Positions 1 to 7,745 of a stretch of DNA of 10,443 bases are shown one piece after another (positions within the stretch are counted from its first letter, which is position 1; each line of letters opens with the position of its first letter). The stretch is from Planctomycetes bacterium UBA1662 (lineage in GTDB: Bacteria; Planctomycetota; UBA8108), in assembly GCA_002320775.1 (NCBI GenBank), contig DCKY01000123.1:24385-34827 (forward strand), in the 5' to 3' direction. A model generated the notes under the pieces. That model was not told the DNA's origin and searched no databases. It saw only the letters and a program-made list of their open reading frames with translations. The translations under genes were made by a program, and so were the position numbers.

Positions 1-2
1 TC

Positions 3-86
3 AAACTGGCCGGCTCAAACAGGCTGACGACCGAGGACACAAACCTCTTCGCAAGCCTCTTCGCGAGCCTCATTCTCGCCTGTTAA
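3..86 (+). CDS. Possible C-terminal end of a plus-strand gene (partial)
   Basis: Frame 3 of the plus strand is open from the window edge to a TAA at 84-86, giving 27 codons with a hydrophobic end (..LFASLFASLILAC). About 21 of the 27 codons end in G or C, as in the clear genes of this window. The other frame open across here on the same strand (bases 2-94) has mostly A/T at third positions. Right after the TAA the sequence becomes richer in A and T and stops in all frames accumulate. This fits the 3' end of a gene that begins outside the window. The fragment is too short to name a family. A 12-base imperfect tandem repeat (44-55 and 56-67) lies in it and explains the repeated LFAS. The call rests on base composition only. 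Confidence 0.35.
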   Translation, partial: KLAGSNRLTTEDTNLFASLFASLILAC

Positions 87-123
87 TAAGATAAACACCC
101 GAAAACTCCATCCACCGAAAACC

Positions 124-159
124 ACTGGTTTTCCGGGATCACTCTCCCGGGAAATCAGT
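124..159 (+). repeat. 15-bp inverted repeat with 6-base loop
   Basis: Arms 124-138 and 145-159 pair along all 15 positions with a 6-base loop (TCACTC) when read as plus-strand RNA. Two of the pairs are G-U wobbles (128/155 and 132/151). Read from the minus strand these two become C-A mismatches, so the structure is more stable as a plus-strand transcript. No T-run follows on the plus side, so it is not a classical intrinsic terminator, but it could stabilise or end a transcript coming from the possible gene at 3-86. Confidence 0.5.
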
Positions 160-232
160 TCCGTAAGGAACAGGGTCAAACGGCAGAACGAGGAGAAGCC
201 GTAAAGTATAATGCTCGAACACTTTAATGGCA

Positions 233-265
233 AACAACACCCCCTTCAAGCACTTGAAGGTTGTT
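233..265. repeat. Perfect 8-bp dyad with extended flanking pairing
   Basis: CCTTCAAG (243-250) and CTTGAAGG (253-260) are perfect inverted copies separated by CA. Outside them AACAA (233-237) can pair with TTGTT (261-265), leaving five unpaired bases on the left side. The nearly continuous 18-base dyad could be a protein binding site, or the lower part of an RNA hairpin; a 2-base loop is too tight, so in RNA the top pairs would open. No gene start lies close by to suggest a regulated promoter. Confidence 0.4.
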
Positions 266-320
266 ACGGAGCTATGTAGGTAGACGACTCCCAGTCCCAT
301 CCCGTTGCCACTGTTCACGC

Positions 321-345
321 AAAAGAATGGGGAAATCAAGCCCCA
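321..345 (-). terminator. Weak intrinsic terminator candidate after the zinc-ribbon gene
   Basis: Read on the minus strand, TGGGG (345-341) and CCCCA (332-328) form a 5-bp GC-rich stem with an 8-base loop, followed directly by TTCTTTT (327-321). It lies about 40 bases past the stop codon of the minus-strand gene at 386-1060, where the accB-accC unit should end. The stem is short, so efficiency is doubtful. Confidence 0.35.
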
Positions 346-385
346 CTAAATACCCCCCGAGCCTGCGAGAGCACTGAAAACGGCC

Positions 386-1060
386 TTATTCGCCAGGGGC
401 CGGAGGCGGCGGCTCCTGGGATTCCCCCTCCACCCTGAGAACGATCCTGGCTTCCCGCTTTTCCCCGTCCTCACTCTCCCCGTATTTTTCGTGGAGCCGC
501 TCCACCTCTTCAGGGGCAAGGAATTGTTCCGCCCATTCGGTAAAGTCCGCGCTGTTGTCGTATTCCGGCTGAAAAGGATGGGCCAGGGCTTCCTGTTTCA
601 GCTCCTCGGGAGATTTCCTCCTTTGAGCTGAAGACCAGGCGGACCATTTCTTCAGATAATGAGCCATCGACCACGCAATCAGACCGAACAAAAATCCATT
701 CAATCCCACGACAACGGCGATCTGAAGGGGCCGAGAATAATTAAAAGTTGTCCCCTTGGATAAGGGCTCGACCCCCAGGAGAAGAGCTAGGAAGAACGAC
801 AAACCAACAAAAACAGACAGTCCATTCCTCCACGGCAGCACCTCGCAGGGTTTAAACATCTTCATCAAGCCGCAGCCGGCCTTACAGTGATGAAGGACAC
901 CAGAGCCTCGGCTGACAATTTCGAAGGTATTGTGCGCCTTACAGGAGGGGCACCAACAGGCCTTGGGGTTCGGAATGCAGTGGTTGATTTCAGGGATGTT
1001 TTTCATCTTGAGCGCCGTTATCCAACGTAATCTCGGCCCATCCAATGACTTCGTTCTCAT
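386..1060 (-). CDS. Zinc-ribbon protein with two membrane segments, unknown function
   Basis: I do not recognise the family. The 224-residue product has a cysteine-rich N-terminal part: C35, C37 and C40 (CWCPSC), then C59 and C63 (CKAGC), the spacing of a zinc ribbon; C72 follows. Two hydrophobic stretches at about 81-98 and 111-134 are likely membrane helices. The C-terminal third (about 145-224) is charged and helical and ends in a proline-rich tail (PPPPAPGE). This gives a small membrane protein with a metal-binding head. It lies 37 bases downstream of accC on the same strand and could be co-transcribed. The start is uncertain: the first 18 codons include AGA, TTA and ATA and have no ribosome site, so Met19 (base 1006, just before the zinc ribbon) may be the true start, although it has no clear Shine-Dalgarno either. 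Confidence 0.7.
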   Translation of the reverse strand: MRTKSLDGPRLRWITALKMKNIPEINHCIPNPKACWCPSCKAHNTFEIVSRGSGVLHHCKAGCGLMKMFKPCEVLPWRNGLSVFVGLSFFLALLLGVEPLSKGTTFNYSRPLQIAVVVGLNGFLFGLIAWSMAHYLKKWSAWSSAQRRKSPEELKQEALAHPFQPEYDNSADFTEWAEQFLAPEEVERLHEKYGESEDGEKREARIVLRVEGESQEPPPPAPGE

Positions 1061-1097
1061 TGTCGGCAGAAATAGTCAGCCAAACAAGCGCCAAGCC

Positions 1098-2443
<1,346 letters not shown>

Positions 2444-2447
<4 letters not shown>

Positions 2448-2920
2448 GAGATCTCGATCTTGAACAGGGGCTGGTCGAATTCAACCGCGCTGCCGTTTTC
2501 GACAAGAGCCTCACGAACGACCCCGCTGACTCCGGCGGTGACCTCATTCATGACCTTCATCGCCTCCACGATGCACAGAACGGTATCCTCCTCGACTCGA
2601 TCGCCCTCGATGACAAACGGATCAGCCTCAGGGCTGGGTGAGCGGTAGAAGCTCCCTACGAGCGGAGAGGGAACCTTGTGCAACCCATCATCTTCTTCAG
2701 CGGCTTCCGACTCACCCCCGGCATCGGCACCTGGAGTTGCGGCGGAAGACACAGCCGGAAGAGCACCCTGGATGGCCATGGGAGCGGCTGCGATATGAGG
2801 CTCGGTCTTGCGAAGACGTATCTTCTGACCTTCCTCTTCGAGCTCCACCTCAGCGAGGTCATGGCTCTTCATCAGATCCAGGAGCTCTTTAAGCTCCTTG
2901 ACGTACTTGGGGAGATCCAT
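2444..2920 (-). CDS. accB: Biotin carboxyl carrier protein of acetyl-CoA carboxylase
   Basis: AccB carries carboxybiotin between AccC and the carboxyltransferase. From the ATG at 2920 the product is 158 residues. An N-terminal helical part (about 1-40) aligns with E. coli AccB, which also begins Met-Asp. A linker rich in Ala, Gly, Pro and Glu (about 45-80) follows, then the lipoyl/biotinyl domain (about 82-158). That domain contains SPLVGSFYRSPSPEADPFV and the biotin attachment motif EAMKVMNE; the biotinylated lysine is residue 122. An in-frame ATG at 2935 would add MGCFT. I chose 2920 from homology to AccB N-termini, and because the upstream ATG sits against a leader hairpin. Transcription probably starts from the promoter at 3020-3048. 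In E. coli accBC is autoregulated through AccB; whether that applies here is unknown. Confidence 0.95.
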
Positions 2921-2935
2921 AGTGAAGCATCCCAT

Positions 2936-2967
2936 TGCCGCCTACGGCTGAATCAGCCGCTTCGGCA
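2936..2967 (-). promoter_or_regulatory. Nested hairpin in the accB leader
   Basis: On the minus strand, 2967-2936 reads as an outer 5-bp stem (TGCCG with CGGCA), an internal loop (AAG opposite TAGG), and an inner perfect dyad CGGCTGA-T-TCAGCCG (2959-2945). The GCCG and CGGC blocks alternate four times, so other pairings (first with second, third with fourth) are also possible and exclude the nested form. The element ends one base before the in-frame ATG at 2935 and 15 bases before the preferred accB start at 2920. It would mask the AGGCGG that might serve the 2935 start. It could be a translational control hairpin, or at DNA level an operator. Confidence 0.45.
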
Positions 2968-3019
2968 TTTGTCATAAGTGTCTATTTTAAAATATCTTAC
3001 AAGTTACAACGCGGGCAGA

Positions 3020-3048
3020 ATTCTAGGCAGCAACCATGATATTGTCAA
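3020..3048 (-). promoter_or_regulatory. Sigma70-type promoter for accBC
   Basis: On the minus strand a perfect -35 box TTGACA (3048-3043) is followed by exactly 17 bases and the -10 box TAGAAT (3025-3020), five of six matches to TATAAT. Transcription would begin near 3013, giving a leader of about 90 bases to accB. An AT-rich 12-base palindrome TATTTTAAAATA (2983-2994) and the GC-rich nested hairpin both lie in that leader. It is the clearest promoter in the window and stands in the 185-base gap between accB and the next minus-strand gene upstream, so accBC is probably transcribed on its own. Confidence 0.7.
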
Positions 3049-3120
3049 GTGAATTCCCGGTCTCAGAAGCCCGGTAAAAGCCGTAGAGACCTGCCATCAC
3101 AGTTCTGTCGCCTTTTGAGG

Positions 3121-3522
3121 TCAGTTATCCGGGTTCTCCAGGATGTCATCGCCTGGCTCAGCCGCCGAGCCAGGCTCTCCTGTCCGGTCATGGACTTCCT
3201 CCTCTGGAGCCTCTCCCTTTTTCTCCTCACTGGCCAATTCAAGCTTCTCAAGCTCCCCCTCAGCCAGCTTGATATCGGCAAGAAGTTCCTTCACCGCCGG
3301 ATCCTCGAGCTTATAGGGCGGGTCGCCCATCCCCCGCAATTCCTTGTCCACCACACGGCCCAGTTCTTCACGTGCTTGACGAAGCCTGCGACGCCAGTCC
3401 TGCTTGTCGAGGATCGCCTCACCCTTCTCGCCGATGGAGGCTCCGATGTCCCTGGCCTTCTGCAGACCATCACCGACACTGCGCCCCATCTTCTCCCAGA
3501 ATGAACCAGCCATAGCTACCAT
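3121..3522 (-). CDS. Small charged helical protein, unknown function
   Basis: The 133-residue product has no signal peptide, membrane helix or cysteine. The N-terminal half (about 5-60) is amphipathic helix with regular Lys/Arg and Glu/Asp, beginning SFWEKMGRSVGDGLQKARD. Residues about 75-100 (DPAVKELLADIKLAEGELEKLE) look like a coiled coil. The last 30 residues are acidic, rich in Gly, Pro and Glu, and probably disordered. The layout recalls small soluble coiled-coil proteins with an N-terminal F(W/D)xKxxxxxxxG pattern seen in many bacteria without a known role; that is resemblance only. It lies 103 bases downstream of the htrA-type gene on the same strand and may share its transcript. Met4 (base 3513) is an alternative start: GAGAGG lies 3 bases from the first ATG and 12 from the second, neither ideal. 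Confidence 0.65.
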   Translation of the reverse strand: MVAMAGSFWEKMGRSVGDGLQKARDIGASIGEKGEAILDKQDWRRRLRQAREELGRVVDKELRGMGDPPYKLEDPAVKELLADIKLAEGELEKLELASEEKKGEAPEEEVHDRTGEPGSAAEPGDDILENPDN

Positions 3523-3625
3523 ACGCCTCTCGGAACCAAAGCAGTCAAAACGATGAACACAGCTTCAGCAAATAGCGAACGCCTGTCAAGCTATCAAACC
3601 GGTCAGGACGAGAAGAGCGAGGACC

Positions 3626-4747
3626 TCATTCGCTCTCCTGCAGCTTGATGGTAACGATCTTCTCTTTTCCATCGCGGAGTATTTTAACCTTCACCCGGTC
3701 ACCGCCCTTGAATTTCTCAAGCTCGTTCAGAAGATCGTCTTCGTCATCCACCGCCTCACCCGCGACGCCTATAATCACATCACCGAGAGCGATCCTTCCG
3801 TTCCCGACCTCTCGGATACCCCGCAGGCCGGCTTCCGCCGCACCCGAGTCCTTCGCGACATTTCGGATCACCACACCTCTTTCGATGTCCAGATAGCGAG
3901 CCTGCTCGTCACTGAAATTATAGACTCCCAGGGCGGGACGCCTGACCTTGCCGAAACGAATGAGCTGATCGACAACCCGGCTGACCGTATTCACAGGAAT
4001 AGCGAAGCCTACGCCGGAGTTACTTCTGCTGCCGCTGACGATGGTCGTGTTGACCCCGACCAGCTGACCGCTCGAATTGAGCAGTGGGCCGCCTGAATTT
4101 CCCGGGTTGATGGCCGCGTCGGTCTGGATCGCAGAGGTGATCGTTCGCCCGGTGAGCGAACGAAACTCCCGGCCGAGAGCGCTGATGATTCCCTTGGAGA
4201 GGCTCCTGTCGAGCCCGAAGGGATTACCGATCGCCACGGCCATCATCCCCACCTTCAGACGGTCGGAGCGGCCAACCGACAGCGGATAGAGATTCGCGGC
4301 TGGCACATCCACCTTCAATACCGCGAGATCCTTGTCCATCGCGACTCCCACCACGCTGGCCCGATAGCTGGTCTTAGAGTCAAAGCTGACGATGATGGAG
4401 TCCGCCCCGGCAATGACATGGTAGTTGGTTACGATATGACCCTTCTTATCCCAGACAAAGCCGCTGCCGCTTCCCTGGGAAACCTCACGGCTGGTATTGA
4501 AGAAAAAGCTGCGCTTGATGGCCGCATTGGTGATAAATACGACGGACCGTGAGGCCTTCTCGAAAAGCTTCACCAGGTGCTCTTCCTCCGGACGCAGAGC
4601 CGCCTGAGCCGACACCGGGGGAGGAGTCGCCAAGGCACCGAAGAGGCCCGCAACAGGCGCTACGCCGGATATAGCGCCGTAAAAAAAGACCGCAAAGAAC
4701 AAGCTCCCCGTCCCAGCGAGCACAACCCGCATGACAAATTTCCCCAT
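3626..4747 (-). CDS. htrA: HtrA/Deg-family serine protease, membrane-anchored, one PDZ domain
   Basis: This is an S1C trypsin-like protease that would degrade or process misfolded envelope proteins. From the ATG at 4747 it has 373 residues. A hydrophobic N-terminal segment (about 4-28) is probably an uncleaved anchor; cleavage near VSAQA is possible. The catalytic triad is complete: H110 in TNYHVIAGAD, D140 in DKDLAVLKVD and S218 in GNSGGPLLN. TDAAINPGN and GVGFAIPV are family signatures. One PDZ domain covers about 267-370. A single PDZ with an N-terminal anchor resembles DegS or plant and cyanobacterial Deg proteins more than two-PDZ DegP, but I see nothing that proves a DegS-like regulatory role. 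An upstream in-frame ATG (4771) would add eight residues; I prefer 4747 because GGAG lies seven bases before it. Confidence 0.93.
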   Translation of the reverse strand: MGKFVMRVVLAGTGSLFFAVFFYGAISGVAPVAGLFGALATPPPVSAQAALRPEEEHLVKLFEKASRSVVFITNAAIKRSFFFNTSREVSQGSGSGFVWDKKGHIVTNYHVIAGADSIIVSFDSKTSYRASVVGVAMDKDLAVLKVDVPAANLYPLSVGRSDRLKVGMMAVAIGNPFGLDRSLSKGIISALGREFRSLTGRTITSAIQTDAAINPGNSGGPLLNSSGQLVGVNTTIVSGSRSNSGVGFAIPVNTVSRVVDQLIRFGKVRRPALGVYNFSDEQARYLDIERGVVIRNVAKDSGAAEAGLRGIREVGNGRIALGDVIIGVAGEAVDDEDDLLNELEKFKGGDRVKVKILRDGKEKIVTIKLQESE

Positions 4748-4754
4748 AGCAGAT

Positions 4755-4758
4755 CTCC
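4755..4758 (-). promoter_or_regulatory. Ribosome binding site that decides the HtrA start
   Basis: On the minus strand GGAG (4758-4755) lies seven bases before the ATG at 4747. The in-frame ATG at 4771 has only a weak CAGG-like sequence upstream, so translation most likely begins at 4747. Confidence 0.55.
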
Positions 4759-4794
4759 GATTCTGTTCCATTCTGACTGCCTGTTATTGACTTC

Positions 4795-4828
4795 ATTTTA
4801 TTCTAATGGGAACCGTTCCTAAAACATC
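4795..4828 (-). promoter_or_regulatory. Possible promoter and operator dyad upstream of the HtrA gene
   Basis: On the minus strand two overlapping -10-like boxes, TAGAAT (4805-4800) and TAAAAT (4800-4795), lie about 50 bases before the HtrA start. No good -35 box stands at 16-18 bases; TTTAGG at 4823-4818 is the nearest. Just upstream of the -10 boxes is a perfect dyad GGAAC-C-GTTCC (4809-4819), where an activator or repressor could bind. GGAAC is also the core of many ECF-sigma -35 boxes, but no matching -10 box follows at the right distance on either strand. Confidence 0.3.
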
Positions 4829-4978
4829 AGGGTTGGCCGTTTTTTCCTGAGAAAAAGGCCGGGACCGGCTCACTGGATCGAGAAGCACCGGAAACAGTTG
4901 CGATTCGATCTTTACCCCGCGGACTGATAAGCTGGGGGGCCTGCCCGCGGCAACCCATCGAATCAACGGACCAAGGCG

Positions 4979-5770
4979 ATGTACTTAGCTGACCTGACGA
5001 CCAAGGATGTAGACAACCTCGACCGGCGGCTGCCGGTGATCATTCCCTTCGCCGCGATTGAGCAACACGGCCCCCACCTGCCGACAGGAACCGACACCTT
5101 CATCACCGAGGGCCTGCTGCGGCGACTCGACGCCCGGAACCCCGACAACATCCTCTGGCTCCCTGTACAGAGGTTCGGATCCTCTTCCCATCACATGCCC
5201 TTCATCGGCAGCCTGACCCTGACCAGCAGGACCTTTCTCGACACGGCGCGAGAGCTGGTGGAGTGCTTCTTTGCCCACGGCTTCACGCGCTTCATCCTGC
5301 TCAACGGCCATGGAGGGAACCAGGCCCTGCTGAACGTCGCGGTGCAGGAGGCGCGCCTCGGAGCCGGGAACGTGACAGCGGATGAAGCTCGCTCCGACAT
5401 GAAGATCATCCACGCCACCTACTGGGTTCTTGCCGCCGAACGATTTGGAGAAATTCGCGAGTCAGCTCCGGGCGGCATGGGACATGCGGGAGAGATGGAG
5501 ACCTCGGTGATGCTGGCCCTGCACCCTGAGCTGGTCAGAACAGATTCCCTCGAGCCCGATGGGGAAGAGCAGCGCTGCAGGTTTGACCACAAGGACATGC
5601 TCGAGCCCGGCCAGGTCGGACAATTCCGTCTCTGGAATGAGTGGTCGAACAAGGGCGCCATCGGCGACCCGACCGTGGCGAGCGCCGAGAAGGGCGAGCT
5701 CTTTATCGAGGCTGCGGTAGACTCCATCTCAGAGCTGATCGAGGAATTCAAGGCCGGGCGTATCGGCTGA
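4979..5770 (+). CDS. Creatininase-family metal-dependent amidohydrolase
   Basis: The 263-residue protein belongs to the creatininase superfamily, metal hydrolases acting on cyclic or linear amides. Family motifs are present in order: AAIEQHGPHLPTGTD (25-39), supplying likely metal ligands E28, H30 and D39; LLNGHGGN (107-114) with H111; and GHAGEMETS (168-176) with E172. True creatininase, as I recall it, has NGHYEN where this protein has NGHGGN, the form seen in other branches (such as mycofactocin- and deazaflavin-associated members), so creatinine is probably not the substrate. There is no signal peptide, so it is cytoplasmic. The start is the first ATG, preceded by a weak AAGG two bases away; the N-terminus fits the family. 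It is divergent from the HtrA gene and heads a two-gene unit with the VOC protein. Confidence 0.9.
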   Translation: MYLADLTTKDVDNLDRRLPVIIPFAAIEQHGPHLPTGTDTFITEGLLRRLDARNPDNILWLPVQRFGSSSHHMPFIGSLTLTSRTFLDTARELVECFFAHGFTRFILLNGHGGNQALLNVAVQEARLGAGNVTADEARSDMKIIHATYWVLAAERFGEIRESAPGGMGHAGEMETSVMLALHPELVRTDSLEPDGEEQRCRFDHKDMLEPGQVGQFRLWNEWSNKGAIGDPTVASAEKGELFIEAAVDSISELIEEFKAGRIG

Positions 5771-5772
5771 GG
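5769..5772 (+). promoter_or_regulatory. Ribosome binding site overlapping a stop codon
   Basis: GAGG at 5769-5772 shares its first two bases with the creatininase-family stop codon TGA (5768-5770) and lies eight bases before the VOC gene ATG. Ribosomes ending the first gene stop on this site, so the two genes are probably translated together. Confidence 0.6.
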
Positions 5773-5780
5773 TTAGCTGT

Positions 5781-6188
5781 ATGACGGAAGCAAGACGGCT
5801 ACAGGTCCAGGGCATCGATCATGTCCTCGTCGTATCGAGCGACCTCGACAAGACACGTCAGTTCTACTGTGATCTCCTCGGGATGGAGCTGAAGCCCAGA
5901 CCTGACTTCTCCTTTCCAGGGCTCTGGTTCGAGGCGGGAAAAACCCAGGTTCACGTCACCCTGGCGGGCTCCGATGCAGGCGCGCCGGGCCCGGGTGAAT
6001 TCACCGGGAAATACCCGGCCCAGGGTGTCCACATCGCCTTCGAGATCGAGGACGCCGCGGACGCGGCGGCTTACATCGAGTCCCTCGGAATCCCCATTGT
6101 CGCCGGCCCGTACCTGCGTCCGGATGGCGCCCTCCAATTCTACATCCGCGACCCTGACGGCTATCTCATCGAACTCTTCAGCCGCTGA
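5781..6188 (+). CDS. VOC-superfamily (glyoxalase/dioxygenase-like) protein
   Basis: The 135-residue product has the two beta-alpha-beta-beta-beta modules of the vicinal oxygen chelate fold. Module 1 runs from about 10 to 62 (GIDHVLVVSSDLDKTRQFY, then LGMEL) and module 2 from about 80 to 134 (GVHIAFEI, PDGALQFYIRDPDGYLIELF). Likely metal ligands are H14, H58, H84 and E131, the usual four positions of glyoxalase I-like and related enzymes. DPDGYLIELF is a near-universal ending for the family. The reaction could be isomerisation, epimerisation, ring cleavage or thiol transfer to an antibiotic; the sequence does not decide. It is translated from a site on the preceding gene's stop codon, so its substrate is probably linked to that hydrolase. 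The following gene is convergent, with only 12 bases between the stops. Confidence 0.9.
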   Translation: MTEARRLQVQGIDHVLVVSSDLDKTRQFYCDLLGMELKPRPDFSFPGLWFEAGKTQVHVTLAGSDAGAPGPGEFTGKYPAQGVHIAFEIEDAADAAAYIESLGIPIVAGPYLRPDGALQFYIRDPDGYLIELFSR

Positions 6189-6200
6189 CAGACGGACATC

Positions 6201-7718
6201 TCAGGCCAGGATCCCCTGGATTACCTCTGAATGCTTGACGCCGGTGAGCTTGCGATCGAGGCCGCCGTAGAAATAGGTCAGGCTCTCATGGTCGAGGCCC
6301 ATGAGGTGAAGAATCGTGGCGTGGAGGTCCCTGATGTGATGGCGGTTCTCGACCGCCTCATGCCCGATCTCGTCGGTGGCCCCGTAGCTGGTGCCGGGCT
6401 TGATTCCAGCGCCGGCAAACCAATAGGTAAAGCCCTTGGGATTGTGATCACGGCCGTGGTTGTTTCCCTGGGAGACCGGCTGGCGGCCGAACTCTCCTCC
6501 CCAGACCACGAGGGTATCCTCCAGGAGACCTCTCTGCTGCAGATCGGTCAGCAGCGCCGAGATCGGCTTGTCGATCTCGGGGCAGTGAATGTCCAGGTTC
6601 TCCTCCACTCCGTAGTGCGCATCCCAGTTCTGCTGCTGGTGACCGCCGCCATGGTAGATCTGGACGAAGCGCACCCCTCTCTCTACCAGGCGCCGGGCGA
6701 CCAGGCATTGCCGGGCGAAGGGAGCCGGGCCGACGGAGAGCTTATGCGATGGCTTCGGATCATAGACCCCGTAGAGCTCACGCGTCTTATAGGATTCCTC
6801 CTCCAGGTTGAGAGCTTCCGGGGCCGTCGTCTGCAGCTGGAAGGCCAGCTCGTAGCTCGCGATCCGCGCCTGCAGCTCGGAGTAGCCGGGACGGCCGGCA
6901 AGGTGGCTCGCATTGAGCGCGTTGATGGTAGAGATCCTGTCGCGCTGAATCGCGGGAGCCACATCAGAGTTGGGGCTGAGGTTGAGAATCGGATCGCCGC
7001 CGGAACGGAACAGGGTGCCCTGGTAGGCGGCGGGCATATAGCCGCTGCCCCAATTCGGAGCGCCCGAAACCGGCCCTCCCCTGGGATCGAGCATCGTCAC
7101 GTAGGCGGGCAGGTTCTGGTTAACCGTCCCCAGGCCGTAGGCGAGCCAGGAACCAAGCGAAGGATGTCCCTGGATAACCTGCCCGCAGTTCATCTGCAGC
7201 AGGGCTGAGCCATGCGCAAAAGAGTCCATGTAGAGAGATTTGACGACAGCCATCTTGTCCATGTGACCGGCGATCCTTGGAAGCGCCTCGGAGCACCAGA
7301 GCCCCGACTCGCCGCGCCGCTTGAACTCGCGCCTCGATCCCAGCAGCTTCTGTTTCTGGACACTCCTGCGGCGAATCTCGACATTAACCGTCTTGCCGTC
7401 GTTCTTCTGCAGATAGGGCTTGTGGTCAAAGAGATCCATCTGCGACGGACCGCCGTACATGAAGAGAAAGATGCAGCGCTTGGCCTTGGGGACAAAGTGC
7501 GGCTGCCTGGGGGCCAGGAGATTCAGCTCACCCTCCCCGGCGCCTTCAGCGTGGACGTACTTCCTGAAAAATCCATCCTGCTGAAGCATGGCCGCCATGG
7601 CGATGCCGGTAAAGCCGGCTCCGGCCTCCCACAGGAACTCGCGGCGGGTACGGCCGCAGAACTGGCTCCCCGGTGAGGAAGCTCCCCTGGCCGTTACTCT
7701 GTCGGGTCTGGATTCCAT
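6201..7718 (-). CDS. DUF1501 family protein with Tat signal
   Basis: The 505-residue protein is a DUF1501 member, related by fold to the alkaline phosphatase/sulfatase superfamily. A Tat signal is present: TRREFLW (24-30) followed by a hydrophobic run (about 31-45), so it is exported folded, probably with a bound metal. The preceding 20 residues form an unusually long n-region. Family blocks are MYGGPSQMDLFDHKP (87-101), a middle part with SFAHGSALLQMNCGQ (166-180), YHGGGHQQQNWDAH (355-368), WGGEFGRQP (406-414), GRDHNP (422-427) and NRHHIRDLHATILHLMGLDH (458-477). The His and Asp residues in these blocks are candidate metal ligands. GGAG lies nine bases before the ATG. It is 27 bases downstream of the PSCyt/DUF1553 gene, the usual order for this pair. 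The enzyme activity of the family is not established. Confidence 0.94.
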   Translation of the reverse strand: MESRPDRVTARGASSPGSQFCGRTRREFLWEAGAGFTGIAMAAMLQQDGFFRKYVHAEGAGEGELNLLAPRQPHFVPKAKRCIFLFMYGGPSQMDLFDHKPYLQKNDGKTVNVEIRRRSVQKQKLLGSRREFKRRGESGLWCSEALPRIAGHMDKMAVVKSLYMDSFAHGSALLQMNCGQVIQGHPSLGSWLAYGLGTVNQNLPAYVTMLDPRGGPVSGAPNWGSGYMPAAYQGTLFRSGGDPILNLSPNSDVAPAIQRDRISTINALNASHLAGRPGYSELQARIASYELAFQLQTTAPEALNLEEESYKTRELYGVYDPKPSHKLSVGPAPFARQCLVARRLVERGVRFVQIYHGGGHQQQNWDAHYGVEENLDIHCPEIDKPISALLTDLQQRGLLEDTLVVWGGEFGRQPVSQGNNHGRDHNPKGFTYWFAGAGIKPGTSYGATDEIGHEAVENRHHIRDLHATILHLMGLDHESLTYFYGGLDRKLTGVKHSEVIQGILA

Positions 7719-7745
7719 TTCAGCGCGCTCCGCGGGACGATACTC

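Larger units (their letters stand above)
87..385. other. Gene-free stretch rich in inverted repeats
   Basis: I see no convincing gene here; the open frames are short and have no start context or family resemblance. The base composition is lower in GC than the neighbours. It holds several possible stem-loops: 124-159, 158-171 (GTTCC, loop GTAA, GGAAC; a GNRA-type loop if read from the plus strand), 180-202 (ACGGC/GCCGT with a 13-base loop), 233-265 and 328-345. If 3-86 is a gene end, this is the gap between two convergent genes, where terminators are expected. A structured small RNA on the plus strand is the other reading. I recognised no tRNA, tmRNA, SRP RNA, RNase P RNA or riboswitch consensus. 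Confidence 0.5.

Noticed and set aside
139..339. Open frame of 66 codons on the minus strand in the left gap
   Set aside because: It has no family resemblance, crosses two strong inverted repeats and has no convincing ribosome site.
3584..3589. TTGACA on the minus strand before the small helical protein gene
   Set aside because: The sequence 17 bases on is GAAGCT, not a -10 box, and no better box stands at 16 or 18 bases.
4836..4861. Hairpin GGCC-TTTTT / AAAAA-GGCC between the divergent genes
   Set aside because: It needs a bulged base, and no transcript from a gene in the window ends there, so a terminator role is unsupported.
6189..6200. Bidirectional terminator between the VOC and DUF1501 genes
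   Set aside because: Only 12 bases separate the convergent stops, and no stem-loop with a T-run is visible there.
6231..7208. Open frame of 325 codons on the plus strand inside the DUF1501 gene
   Set aside because: It is antisense to conserved DUF1501 motifs and shows no domain; long antisense frames are common in GC-rich genes.
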